Positions 43,850-52,238 of a stretch of DNA of 64,000 nucleotides are shown here, piece after piece. The stretch is from assembly GCA_965233675.1 (NCBI GenBank), contig OZ247498.1, positions 1,426,001-1,490,000 of the forward strand. Reading direction: 5' to 3'. The position numbers and the translations under genes were made by a program. This DNA comes from SZUA-309 sp965233675 (GTDB taxonomy: Bacteria; Pseudomonadota; Gammaproteobacteria; Pseudomonadales; Azotimanducaceae). The first letter of the stretch is position 1, and each line of letters opens with the position of its first letter. Under the pieces are notes generated by a model, which was given only the letters and a program-made list of their open reading frames with translations, did not search any database and was not told the origin of the DNA.

Positions 43850-45253
43850 GTGACCGAGGCTGCCGCCTTAACCAACCGCCAGCGGGAGATTCTCGAGCTG
43901 GCGGCGAAAGGATTGACCAACGCCGACATCGCCGGACTGCTGGATATTTCAGCCAGCACGGTCAAAGTTCATATGGCCGCGATCTATCGGGTGCTGAATG
44001 TCAGCAACCGGACCGAAGCGGCCATGGTGGCGCACAGTCACATCAACCCGCCGGAACCGACGACGCTCAACGCCATCGCCGTGCTGCCCTTTGCAGTCTT
44101 CAGCGCCGATCCGGAAGAAACCTATTTCGCCGATGGGCTGGTGGAGGAAATCATCACCCGCCTGTCGCGCTGGCAGTGGTTTCCCGTCATCGCCCGGCAA
44201 TCGAGTTTCACCTATCGAAATCAGGCCCTGGACGTCCGCCAGATCGGCCAGGAGCTGGGCGCTGCGTACGTGGTGGAAGGCAGCGTCCGCCACAGCAGCG
44301 ACACCGTCCGGGTGACAGCCCAGCTGATCGATGCCCGGGACAACAGTCATATGTGGGCGGAGACGTTCGATGGCCCCAGAGGCGACATCTTCACCATTCA
44401 GGACGAACTGGCGAAATCCATCACCGCAGAAATTCATCCTGAAGTGGTCCGCTCACAGATGCAGCTGGCCCAGACTTTTCAGCCGACCAGCGTCGACGCC
44501 TGGCAACTTGCCATGGGCGGACTGGCGAACGTTCTGAAACGGGGCAAGGCAGAGGTCAAACGGGGCATGGCGCTGGCCGCCCGATCCCTGGAACTGGACG
44601 CCAACAATCTGATCGGCGCCTACGCCATGACCCTCGGCAACTATTACCAGCTGGCTTATCAATGGACGACGGACCCATTCGGAAGTGCCACGGGCGTGTC
44701 CGAGCACGCCGCCATCTGTATCGCTCTGGCCCCTGAGGATCCCTACAGCCTGATCGCCGATGGCACCGCGCACATGTTGCGCGGTGACGTCCAGGGGGCC
44801 ATTGATCAACTGCGTCTTGCCACAAAGCGAAACCCGTCCTCGGCGCGGGCATACAGCTTTCTCGGCCAGCTGGTAGGAATGCAGGGGGACCCGGACGGCG
44901 GCATCGAACTGCTCAAGCAGGCCATCGCCCTCTCTCCCAGAGATGCCGCCCTGAACGTGATGCTGGCCTCGATCGGTGTGTGTCACTTCGGTGCCGGCCG
45001 GCTGGATGAAGCCTGCCACTTTCTGCACCGGGCGGTGGACCAGGATGAAGGCAACACGATCGCCTGGGCGATCCTCAGCGCGGCGGCGGCTCTGGCGGGT
45101 TCACAGGAGGAGGCAGAAGCGGCATTGCAGGAACTCCGTCGGGTCCAGCCGGACTTCTCACTGGCCGGCTTCCAGAGGATCTCGGCATCCATTCTGCCCG
45201 CTTACCTGGAAAAATTCGAAGAAGGCATCCGCCTCGCCGGTTACCGCGACTGA
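43850..45253 (+). CDS. LuxR-type HTH / TolB-like / TPR regulator
   Basis: A 467-residue soluble protein. Residues 5-60 form a LuxR-type HTH (LTNRQREILELAAKGLTNAD, then IAGLLDISASTVKVHMAAIY). A TolB/FlgO-like domain (LNAIAVLPFAVFSADPEETY; GAAYVVEGSVR; DARDNSHMWAETFDGP) and a TPR C-terminus follow. The GTG start (in ATGTGA) has GGAG upstream. Proteins with the TolB-TPR body usually carry a CadC/OmpR-type or adenylate-cyclase domain; a LuxR head is less usual. No receiver or membrane segment is present, so the signal is unclear. It lies 184 bases after selC; its targets are unknown. Confidence 0.85.
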   Translation: MTEAAALTNRQREILELAAKGLTNADIAGLLDISASTVKVHMAAIYRVLNVSNRTEAAMVAHSHINPPEPTTLNAIAVLPFAVFSADPEETYFADGLVEEIITRLSRWQWFPVIARQSSFTYRNQALDVRQIGQELGAAYVVEGSVRHSSDTVRVTAQLIDARDNSHMWAETFDGPRGDIFTIQDELAKSITAEIHPEVVRSQMQLAQTFQPTSVDAWQLAMGGLANVLKRGKAEVKRGMALAARSLELDANNLIGAYAMTLGNYYQLAYQWTTDPFGSATGVSEHAAICIALAPEDPYSLIADGTAHMLRGDVQGAIDQLRLATKRNPSSARAYSFLGQLVGMQGDPDGGIELLKQAIALSPRDAALNVMLASIGVCHFGAGRLDEACHFLHRAVDQDEGNTIAWAILSAAAALAGSQEEAEAALQELRRVQPDFSLAGFQRISASILPAYLEKFEEGIRLAGYRD

Positions 45254-45272
45254 CGGACAGCCCGCCCGGGTT

Positions 45273-46184
45273 TCAGTCTTTCGGGATCACCAGACGGCCG
45301 ACCCGTTCCAGCGTATGACTGGTTTCCAGATCCATGGGCGAGACGAAATTCACCGGCAGGCGGTTGCTGCCGATGTCCACCCAATCCGCATTGGCCGCCA
45401 GCGTCTTCTCATAAGTGCTGATCTGTTCCGGTGCATCCGGCCAGATCTGCGTGAGCAGATCACGGATCTTCATGACCTGTGCCTGCCATTCCTCGTCCCC
45501 GTCGCCCACCTGATGCCGTTCCAGATCCGCCTGCAGGGCATAGTCGTTGGGCGTCTGGTTGAGTGCCTGCCAGTAAGCGAGTCCGGGCACGGCACAGCAG
45601 ATCAGCATGCCGCCGCGCACATCCTTGTGCTCGATATACCACTCGAGCGCCCGGACGAGCATGATCAGGCCAATCCGGGCGTAGGCCCGCAGCCTCGGGT
45701 TCTGCGGCATCCGGCTGATCACGGCGACGATCCCGGCCAGCACCAGCAGACCGATGTCGTACCTGTCTCCCCGGTGCGCTTCCAGGGCGCTCACGATCGG
45801 CTCCGGCGGGTATCGGTTCGAACCCACATGTTCACCGTGCTTGCACATCCGGTAGACGTGGCACCACAGATGATGCCTGAGCGCAGCATCCAGAGGCCCG
45901 GGGTTCAACTCGAGGGCTTCGCCACCATGGTTCCAGGCCAGCGGCTCACCGTCCCTGACGGACACGATGGTGGCGTGGGAATATGACCCGCCATCCAGCA
46001 CCCGAATCAACCAGGACACCGGCAATCGGATATGCTGACTGACCTGGGACCAGCCGTAGCCGGCCAGCATAAGCACATCACCGTCCTTCAACTCCGACGG
46101 GTCCATGGTTCTGAGATCGGGGTACGGCTCACGGTCGAGCTCATACCCTTCGAGCATCTCCTCAGTGAGCGTTTCTTCTGTCAT
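45273..46184 (-). CDS. Permuted papain-like (NlpC/P60 superfamily, YiiX-like) protein
   Basis: A 303-residue protein. The ATG at 46184 is preceded by AGAGGAAAGG, an excellent ribosome site. The region LKDGDVLMLAGYGWSQVSQH followed by GGSYSHATIVSVRDGEPL resembles permuted papain-fold proteins, in which the His of SHA/TIV precedes the catalytic Cys; a Cys pair lies at GGMLICCAVPGLAYW later in the chain. One hydrophobic stretch (GLLVLAGIVAVI) may touch membrane. Such proteins may act as lipid- or peptide-directed hydrolases; the specific role is unknown. It is transcribed after psd with 80 bases between. Confidence 0.6.
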   Translation of the reverse strand: MTEETLTEEMLEGYELDREPYPDLRTMDPSELKDGDVLMLAGYGWSQVSQHIRLPVSWLIRVLDGGSYSHATIVSVRDGEPLAWNHGGEALELNPGPLDAALRHHLWCHVYRMCKHGEHVGSNRYPPEPIVSALEAHRGDRYDIGLLVLAGIVAVISRMPQNPRLRAYARIGLIMLVRALEWYIEHKDVRGGMLICCAVPGLAYWQALNQTPNDYALQADLERHQVGDGDEEWQAQVMKIRDLLTQIWPDAPEQISTYEKTLAANADWVDIGSNRLPVNFVSPMDLETSHTLERVGRLVIPKD

Positions 46185-46264
46185 CACCTTTCCTCTGATC
46201 GATGGACCCATCGTGCGGATTGAAGCTAGCGGCCATCCAGCCGGGCGGATATAGCCCGTTCGGG

Positions 46265-47191
46265 CTAACGGGTGCCGTCCGGGGACACATCGCCCAGACG
46301 CGCGCCCATCTTCAGATAAGTCTCCAGACCGCGTTCCGTGCGCTCGACAAGATCCGCCTCCACCCGCCAGCGGCCCCGCTCGCCAATCACGATCACCGTG
46401 GAGCCACCGAATAGAAACATGCCCTTTTCCTCGCCACGGGCAAAGTGCTCACCGAAATGGGTCTGCACGATCCTGCCAACGCAGGTGGCACCCACCTCCA
46501 CATAGGCCAGCCTGCCGAACTGCTCTGTCTCCAGAATGGAGACCTGCCGCTCATTGATCATGAAAATGTCGGCCCGTTCCGCCAGCGCCCAGGGATTCAC
46601 GGAATGCAGCGCGCCTGGGATCCGCCAGGTCGCCAGCACCCGACCGTCGTCCGGATAGTGGAAGCGGTGATAGTCCACCGGGCACAGGCGGGCGATGAAT
46701 CCCGGGCCATCGGTGAAGCAGTCCGTCCATTCACTGGCGCCGAGCAGCGCAGTCGCTTCAAAAAGCGCACCTTTCACCGGTACGGTGACCGACCCGTTCA
46801 ACGCCTCGTAGGCAAAATAGCGTGCATCGCAGGGTGCCGGAAATTCCCCTGCCTGAACGAACGGTCGTGCGCCTTCGTTTACCCGACGGGTGAAAAATGC
46901 ATTGAAGGTGGAATACGGCACATCCGCACTGGCGCCCTCCTCGGGCAGAAAATCCGCCATCCGGATCTGGAACTGTTCGATGAACGGCTCGATCTTCTTC
47001 CGGGATCCCGGCCGGTCCTGAAACCAGCCATAGATCCGACTGAATGGGGGCAGCGCCACAAAGGCAGAGATCAGGCGCCCGAGCCGGGTGCCGTAGAGCC
47101 AGCGGATCCAGGCTGCGCCGTAGACCTGCTCCGCGCAGAGCTGGCCGGTTTCACCGTCGATGAACTGAATGGGATGAAGTGAATCTGCCAC
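46265..47191 (-). CDS. psd: Phosphatidylserine decarboxylase
   Basis: A 308-residue pyruvoyl enzyme making phosphatidylethanolamine at the inner membrane. The self-cleavage motif appears as FGGSTVIV near residue 265 (the LGST site of the family, with Ser becoming the pyruvoyl group). FNAFFTRRVNEGARPF, LCPVDYHRFHYPDDG and HSVNPWAL are typical. The start is GTG. AGCCCG-TT-CGGGCT forms a small hairpin across the stop codon. Divergent from the MetX-family gene. Confidence 0.95.
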   Translation of the reverse strand: MADSLHPIQFIDGETGQLCAEQVYGAAWIRWLYGTRLGRLISAFVALPPFSRIYGWFQDRPGSRKKIEPFIEQFQIRMADFLPEEGASADVPYSTFNAFFTRRVNEGARPFVQAGEFPAPCDARYFAYEALNGSVTVPVKGALFEATALLGASEWTDCFTDGPGFIARLCPVDYHRFHYPDDGRVLATWRIPGALHSVNPWALAERADIFMINERQVSILETEQFGRLAYVEVGATCVGRIVQTHFGEHFARGEEKGMFLFGGSTVIVIGERGRWRVEADLVERTERGLETYLKMGARLGDVSPDGTR

Positions 47192-47335
47192 GGCGCATTA
47201 TGACATGTTGCCAGGCGATGACAGGTTGTTGAGCGACACCGTGTGACCCGGCACCCGCACACGATGTGCCGCAGCGCCCCGTAATTGCTAGACTCCCCAC
47301 CCCCTCGGGCCCTTGCGGAGACTATCGGAGAGCTG

Positions 47336-48412
47336 ATGTCCGCCCTCAAGCACTATCAGCACGAAGGTGTATTCAGGATGCGTCGCGGTGCCATCACGGC
47401 ACCGACGTTCGCCTATGAAACCTGGGGCGAGCTCGATGCCCGGGCATCGAATGCCGTGCTGATATTCACCGGCCTCTCGCCGTCCGCCCACGTGGCCAGC
47501 TGTATCGACGATCCCAGTTCCGGCTGGTGGGAGGATATGGTGGGCCCGGACAAGCCCATCGATACCAATCGATACTTCGTCATCTGTATCAACTCCCTGG
47601 GCAGTTGCTTCGGTTCCACCGGTCCGGCCAGCATCAATCCGGACACGGGCCGGCACTACCGGCTGGACTTTCCCGTTCTCTGCCTGGAAGACGTGGCGGC
47701 GGGCGGTGATCTCCTGCTCGATCATCTGGGTATCGACAAAGTGCATACGGTGGTCGGCGCCTCGATGGGAGGCATGACGGCCCTGGCCTTCTGTCTTTTG
47801 TTCCCGGGTCGGGCAGACGGTCTGATCGCCATCTCTTCCGCTGCCCGGAGTCTGCCATTCTCCATCGCCGTTCGTTCTCTGCAGCGGGAAATGATTCGAA
47901 CCGATCCGGGCTGGCACAACGGTCAGTATGAATTCGACGCCGGACCGACCAACGGCATGCGTCTGGCGAGAAAGCTCGGCATGATCTCCTATCGCAGTGC
48001 CGAGGAATGGACAGAGCGTTTCGGTCGGGAGCGGACGGCGGATGATCATGAGGGCCCGTTCGGCATCGATTTCGAGGTGGAATCCTATCTGGAGGCCCAC
48101 GCCAGGAAATTCATCGGCACCTTCGATCCGAACTGCTACCTCTATCTCTCCAGAGCCATGGATCTGTTCGATGCAACCGACCATGGTGGCAGCCTCCGCA
48201 ATGGACTCTCCAGAGTTGCACTCGACCGGGCACTGGTCATCGGGGTGGAAACGGATTTCCTGTTTCCCGTGGAACAACAGGAAGAGCTGGCCATTGGCCT
48301 GAAGGATTACGTCAGGAGCGTTGACTTCCGGCGCATGGACTCCCGGCAGGGTCATGATGCCTTTCTGGTGGACATGGACCGTTTCCGACCGGCCATCGCC
48401 AGTCAGTTCTGA
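47336..48412 (+). CDS. MetX-family homoserine/serine O-acyltransferase
   Basis: A 358-residue alpha/beta-hydrolase acyltransferase. The nucleophile Ser lies in VVGASMGGMTAL, the oxyanion region in INSLGSCFGSTGPASINP, and the catalytic Asp and His near IGVETDFLFPVEQQ and RQGHDAFLVD. The family includes homoserine O-acetyl- and O-succinyltransferases and serine O-succinyltransferases; acyl donor and acceptor cannot be fixed by eye. The ATG at 47336 has GGAG upstream, and a TAGACT -10-like element lies at 47289. Role: methionine or cysteine precursor activation in the cytosol. Confidence 0.85.
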   Translation: MSALKHYQHEGVFRMRRGAITAPTFAYETWGELDARASNAVLIFTGLSPSAHVASCIDDPSSGWWEDMVGPDKPIDTNRYFVICINSLGSCFGSTGPASINPDTGRHYRLDFPVLCLEDVAAGGDLLLDHLGIDKVHTVVGASMGGMTALAFCLLFPGRADGLIAISSAARSLPFSIAVRSLQREMIRTDPGWHNGQYEFDAGPTNGMRLARKLGMISYRSAEEWTERFGRERTADDHEGPFGIDFEVESYLEAHARKFIGTFDPNCYLYLSRAMDLFDATDHGGSLRNGLSRVALDRALVIGVETDFLFPVEQQEELAIGLKDYVRSVDFRRMDSRQGHDAFLVDMDRFRPAIASQF

Positions 48413-48428
48413 GCATCGCCCACATCAC

Positions 48429-49082
48429 CTACATCGCCTGTCTGACCAGGCTGACGATCATCTCCGAGTCAGCGTAACCGCCGAACAGCAGTCGCCGTTC
48501 GCCTGACTGTTCGATCAGTACGTTCGGCAGCGCATTGGTGCCATAGCGACGGGCGCCGTCGAACTGCGCCTGCGCACGCTGGATCAGCTCCTGATCCTCG
48601 AGTTGGGCCAGAAGCTCACCCGGGCCCCAGTCGAATTCCCGAGCCACCCAGTCCAGCACGTCCCCACGGCTGATGTTCCGACCCTCTTCGAACAGACACT
48701 GCTGCATGCGATGCAGGAACCCGAAGGGTGGACGACCCGATCTGCGACGCAGGGCCTCCACCGCAATACAAGGCAGGCGCGAGTTGTACACGAACGCGTC
48801 CGGCAGTTTGAAGCCGAACGGCTGGCCGGTGGTGGCGTTCACTTCTTCCCACAGTTTCATGAGATGGCGTCGGCCGAATTCGCCGATGGGCTGGGTCGCG
48901 TGAAGATTGATGCCGCCGAGGGCAAGATCGAAATCGACCTCGTCGGCGAGCTGATGGGCGGCAGTTTCCACCGCCGCAGACATACCCCAGCACCAGGAAC
49001 ACATGGGGTCGGTGACAACGATGATGGTGGGTCGGCTGGCCGTTGCGATAGCGGTCTCAGTCGTCGAGATAGTCCAGGTCAT
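48429..49082 (-). CDS. DsbA-family (FrnE-like) thiol oxidoreductase
   Basis: A 217-residue thioredoxin-fold protein with an inserted helical domain. The redox motif is VVTDPMCSWCWGMS (Cys28, Cys31), and the cis-Pro segment is TNALPNVLIEQ. There is no signal peptide, as in cytosolic FrnE-type proteins linked to oxidative stress. The start overlaps the preceding acidic-protein gene by 26 bases. Its end faces the MetX-family gene with 16 bases between. Substrates unknown. Confidence 0.87.
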   Translation of the reverse strand: MTWTISTTETAIATASRPTIIVVTDPMCSWCWGMSAAVETAAHQLADEVDFDLALGGINLHATQPIGEFGRRHLMKLWEEVNATTGQPFGFKLPDAFVYNSRLPCIAVEALRRRSGRPPFGFLHRMQQCLFEEGRNISRGDVLDWVAREFDWGPGELLAQLEDQELIQRAQAQFDGARRYGTNALPNVLIEQSGERRLLFGGYADSEMIVSLVRQAM

Positions 49083-49350
49083 CGTGGAGGCGTTTCTCTT
49101 CCGCCCGTTCTTCCAGGGCGCGCCGAATCGCCAGCGATTTCGCGTTCTGTTCCTTCTGACTCAACGCCTCGTCCACAGCCTTCAGTTCGCTGGCGGTCTC
49201 GTCATCGAGATCATCATCGAGTTCGTCGTCGAGGTCTTCGATCTCCTCGTCTTCGCCGATTTCCTGATCGTCGGCTACGGCCTCAGGATCGAGCTCGTCC
49301 TCGGTCTGGTCCTCGGTCCCGTCGTCCACTGCGCGCTTCGATGATGCCAC
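49057..49350 (-). CDS. Small acidic protein, function unknown
   Basis: A 97-residue protein. The first 55 residues are dominated by Asp and Glu (EDEEIEDLDDELDDDLDD); a basic helical C-terminus follows (KSLAIRRALEERAEEKRLHD). The C-terminal segment faintly recalls the small PA3496-type proteins of pseudomonads, but the similarity is too short to rely on. It overlaps the DsbA-family gene and is probably cotranscribed with it. Codon use fits its neighbours. Confidence 0.7.
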   Translation of the reverse strand: MASSKRAVDDGTEDQTEDELDPEAVADDQEIGEDEEIEDLDDELDDDLDDETASELKAVDEALSQKEQNAKSLAIRRALEERAEEKRLHDDLDYLDD

Positions 49351-49533
49351 TAGGTCCCCACCCTCTGATCAGATACGTCCCTGACCTGATGGCGACTTTT
49401 TTAGGACCGAAGCCCTGGGGTGTCAAGCGCTTTCGCAACTCAGTGAACGGTCTGCCGGAATCGGCAGCGCGTCATTACAAATCGGGGGGCGAACCGGGGC
49501 GTCATCCGGTCTGGCGGACGAGGCCTGGAGAGA

Positions 49534-49620
49534 TCAGGAAAAGAGCGGCAGCAACAGGTAGCCGGTGAACACCAGAAGGGCGAAGACGCTCAGTTTGTCG
49601 AGAGAAGCCAGTTTGCTCAT
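49534..49620 (-). CDS. Possible 28-aa single-helix membrane peptide
   Basis: A short frame reading MSKLASLDKLSVF then a hydrophobic run (ALLVFTGYLLLPLFS). The shape is that of a small bitopic membrane protein: charged N-terminus, one helix. No good ribosome site is visible, so expression is uncertain. It lies 96 bases after the YeiH-type exporter on the same strand and could be its small partner. Confidence 0.35.
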   Translation of the reverse strand: MSKLASLDKLSVFALLVFTGYLLLPLFS

Positions 49621-49716
49621 GCAGGCATCATGGGCAAACGGGCGGGTTCCGTGAAGAATCGATTTTCTCTATGCATATGCAGCAATGCGCTATAAATCCG
49701 AGTGCCGGAACCCCTC

Positions 49717-50679
49717 TCAGTGAAAGTAGAGAATGGCCAGCAGCGTCAGTGGCGCCGCCGTGAGCCAGAGTCCGACGCCGAGCCAGAACGTCTTGCCTCG
49801 AATCTCTTTCAGGGTTGCCCTCGTCAATTCGCAACCGACGAGGAAGAGCGCACAAACCAGCAGCGCCTTGGACAGCGTGCTGGCGCCGGTGGTGACGAGA
49901 TCGGGCAGATCGATGAAGGTTCCCACCGAGGCCGCCGCGACGAAGGCCACAATGAAGCCCGGCACCCGGACCCGGGGGGCGCCCGGTTCGGCCCGGCTCG
50001 AGACGACGACGCTGGCCAGCAGCACGAGCGGAATGAGCCACAGGGTGCGGCCGAGCTTGATGGTGGTGGCCACTTCCGCCGCTTCGTCGCCATAAATCGC
50101 CGCGGTCGCAACCACGCTGCTCGTGTCATGAATGGCCAGCGCCGACCAGAGCCCGAACTCCAGCTGGGAGAGCTCGAGCCAGCTGCCGATGATGGGAAAG
50201 GCGAACAGTGCGACCACGTTGAGCAGGAAGACCAGGCTCAGGGTCACCGCGGTTTCATGCGGCCGGGCGCCGATCACCGGGCTCAGGGTGGCGATGGTGG
50301 TTCCGCCACAGATGGCCGTACCGGAAACAATCAATGCGGCGGGAATCCGCTCGGCCCGGAGCAGCCGGGCGAACAGGAAGCCAACCCCCAGGGTGCCGAT
50401 CACGAACAGTGCCACCCCCCAGGTGTAGGTTGCCGAGAGCTGCCAGACCGTCTGCAGATTGAGTTTGAAGCCGAGCAGGACAATGGCGGTCTGCAGACAG
50501 TATTTGCTCAGGATACTGGCACTGGGGACCGGAATGCGGTCCAGCGCCAGCGCGATTGTCCCGGCCACGAGCAGGGCCACGGCCGGATTGCCGAGCAGAA
50601 TCAGAGGACCGATGGCAATGGCGCTGAGAATGAGCCCCAGGTTGCCGCCGGGTACAAGCGCCCGGCTAGAGTCCGGCAT
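49717..50679 (-). CDS. YeiH/UPF0324-family putative sulfate/sulfite exporter
   Basis: A 320-residue membrane protein with about ten hydrophobic segments. The family signature is VSGTAICGGTTIATLSPVIG, with LGFKLNLQTV and SALAIHDTSSVVATAAIYGD also conserved. The family is annotated as putative sulfate exporters; some members occur with sulfur-compound metabolism. The ATG overlaps the DUF442 gene by 14 bases, so it belongs to the persulfide dioxygenase operon, where it could export sulfite or sulfate produced by persulfide oxidation. Confidence 0.88.
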   Translation of the reverse strand: MPDSSRALVPGGNLGLILSAIAIGPLILLGNPAVALLVAGTIALALDRIPVPSASILSKYCLQTAIVLLGFKLNLQTVWQLSATYTWGVALFVIGTLGVGFLFARLLRAERIPAALIVSGTAICGGTTIATLSPVIGARPHETAVTLSLVFLLNVVALFAFPIIGSWLELSQLEFGLWSALAIHDTSSVVATAAIYGDEAAEVATTIKLGRTLWLIPLVLLASVVVSSRAEPGAPRVRVPGFIVAFVAAASVGTFIDLPDLVTTGASTLSKALLVCALFLVGCELTRATLKEIRGKTFWLGVGLWLTAAPLTLLAILYFH

Positions 50680-51220
50680 CCAGCGTCTTGGCGTAGGCTT
50701 CCAGACCTTCTGCGATCGGCGGCGCGGTCACGACGCCCGATACTTCCGCCTGTACCTGTTCCAAGGGGACGCCAGCTTCCAGTTGCGCAGCCCCCCAGAG
50801 CAGGCCCGCGCGATTACCGGTCCGGCAGTGCACGACAACCAGTTCGTCCGGCGCCGCCGACGCCAGTTCAGCACGCAGGGCGGCCACATGAGCCGGATCG
50901 ACTACCGCCGAGGACACGGGGATATTGGCATACTCCATCCCGAGCACGTCGGCATCGATCGCCTCTTCGGACGAGCCCTCTGCCGGCGTGCGCAGATCGA
51001 TGATGCGGATGCCACCGTCATGCGAGGCCTGCAGCGTCTGCAGATCGAGTTCGCCCGCGAGCACCACGTTCTCCGACACCTGACTCAGGTACCTGCTGTA
51101 GCGGACTTCTTCAGCCTCCACTTCACCCTCCACTTCAGCCGCGAGGGTGACCGCTGACACCAGCATCAGCGTCAACGTCAGCACACAGCCTGTCAACTGA
51201 CGGCCGATTCGTTCGTTCAT
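50666..51220 (-). CDS. DUF442 (beta-lactamase hydrolase-like) phosphatase-fold protein, exported
   Basis: A 184-residue protein with a signal peptide (GCVLTLTLMLVSAVTLAAEV). The domain has RIIDLRTPAEGSSEE and the P-loop VVHCRTGNRAGLLW, i.e. HCxxGNRxG of the DUF442/Blh family (tyrosine-phosphatase fold). Blh-type domains go with persulfide dioxygenases, sometimes fused, and may act as sulfurtransferases. Here it is a separate, apparently periplasmic protein between the dioxygenase and the exporter genes. Compartment mismatch with a cytosolic dioxygenase is a point to note. Confidence 0.82.
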   Translation of the reverse strand: MNERIGRQLTGCVLTLTLMLVSAVTLAAEVEGEVEAEEVRYSRYLSQVSENVVLAGELDLQTLQASHDGGIRIIDLRTPAEGSSEEAIDADVLGMEYANIPVSSAVVDPAHVAALRAELASAAPDELVVVHCRTGNRAGLLWGAAQLEAGVPLEQVQAEVSGVVTAPPIAEGLEAYAKTLDAGL

Positions 51221-51238
51221 TTCAGTCTTCCTCCGGGT

Positions 51239-52057
51239 TCAGGCAGCAGCAGCAGCGGAATCGAGCCCGTCCTGCCCAGCCGAGAGGTTAAAGGCCACGG
51301 CCACATCCAGCAATGCCGGTGGCTCGAGTTCTGCGTCCCGGGCCTGGCGCATAGCAACGAAGGTCCGCTCGTCGGCACCGGCGCCCAAATGAATGTTGTT
51401 CGTACGCTGTTCGCCGACCGTGCTGAGGTACGCCACGGCGCGCCCACCCGGTCCATAGTCGTGACCGGTAAACAGTCGGGTTGTATCGGGCAGGCTCAAG
51501 AGCCTGTGCACAGACTGATAAAGCTGCCGGGCGTCACCCCCCGGGAAGTCACAGCGACCTGAGCCGAAATCCGGCATGAACAGCGCATCGCCCACGAAGA
51601 CCAGATCCTCGAAACGGTAGCTGATGCAGGCCGGCGTGTGACCGGGGGTGGCCATCACCCGTCCACTGGCATGGCCCAGCGAAATCCGATCACCCTCTTC
51701 GAACAGGCGATCGAAGCTATCCTCCGGATCCGGTGCGTCCGGGTCGATCAAGGCCCGAACTTCGCGAATGCCCGCCCCGATCCCGCTCTGAGCGCATAGA
51801 AACCGGGATTTCAGGTAACGGGTCGCCGAAAGATGATCCGCATGCACATGGGTTTCGAGCAGCCACTCCACGATCAGCTCGTTGGCCTTCACGAAGCTGA
51901 CGATTTCGTCGGCCCGGTCTGTGCGGGTGGTGCGGGTGTCCGGATCATAGTCCAGCACCGGGTCGATCACCGCACAGGTGCGACTGCAGGGTTCTACCAG
52001 AACGTAGGCATAAGCGTTGCTGTCAGGGTCGAAAAACGGGGCCACCATCAGGCTCAT
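51239..52057 (-). CDS. Persulfide dioxygenase-like metallo-beta-lactamase protein
   Basis: A 272-residue ETHE1/Blh-type MBL protein. Metal-site motifs are LLETHVHADHLSA, ATPGHTPACISY and FVGDALFMPDFGSGRCDFPG; LFTGHDYGP is also conserved. Such enzymes oxidise glutathione persulfide to sulfite with O2. The C-terminus ends in an Ala run encoded by GCx repeats. The ATG has GAGGTG upstream. First gene of the operon with DUF442 and YeiH, divergent from an Lrp-type regulator. Confidence 0.9.
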   Translation of the reverse strand: MSLMVAPFFDPDSNAYAYVLVEPCSRTCAVIDPVLDYDPDTRTTRTDRADEIVSFVKANELIVEWLLETHVHADHLSATRYLKSRFLCAQSGIGAGIREVRALIDPDAPDPEDSFDRLFEEGDRISLGHASGRVMATPGHTPACISYRFEDLVFVGDALFMPDFGSGRCDFPGGDARQLYQSVHRLLSLPDTTRLFTGHDYGPGGRAVAYLSTVGEQRTNNIHLGAGADERTFVAMRQARDAELEPPALLDVAVAFNLSAGQDGLDSAAAAA

Positions 52058-52182
52058 CCCATCACCTCGTCTGTATAAATGAACAATCAGATTCAGGGGA
52101 CTCGCACGACCGACGTGCCAATCGCCAGGACCACTTTATTGCAGTAACGCTGGCAGAATTACTCAATTGACGGAGGACAGCG

Positions 52183-52213
52183 CGCTATTTTTGGGAACAT
52201 TTCCCGCTATTTT
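52183..52213. promoter_or_regulatory. Predicted operator between the sulfur operon and its Lrp-type regulator
   Basis: CGCTATTTT occurs at 52183-52191 and again at 52205-52213, 22 bases apart (two helical turns), around the palindrome GGGAACATTTCCC (52193-52205). This phased layout fits an Lrp/AsnC-type binding region. Confidence 0.5.
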
Positions 52214-52238
52214 CTAACTGAATGTGTATATTTTGCAT

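Noticed and set aside
43635..43853. 72-residue frame starting inside selC
   Set aside because: It begins within the tRNA T arm and has no recognisable sequence; better read as non-coding downstream DNA.
36227..45253. Search for a selenoprotein gene (in-frame TGA with a following hairpin) near selABC
   Set aside because: No gene in the window is visibly continued past a TGA in the same frame with family similarity on both sides.
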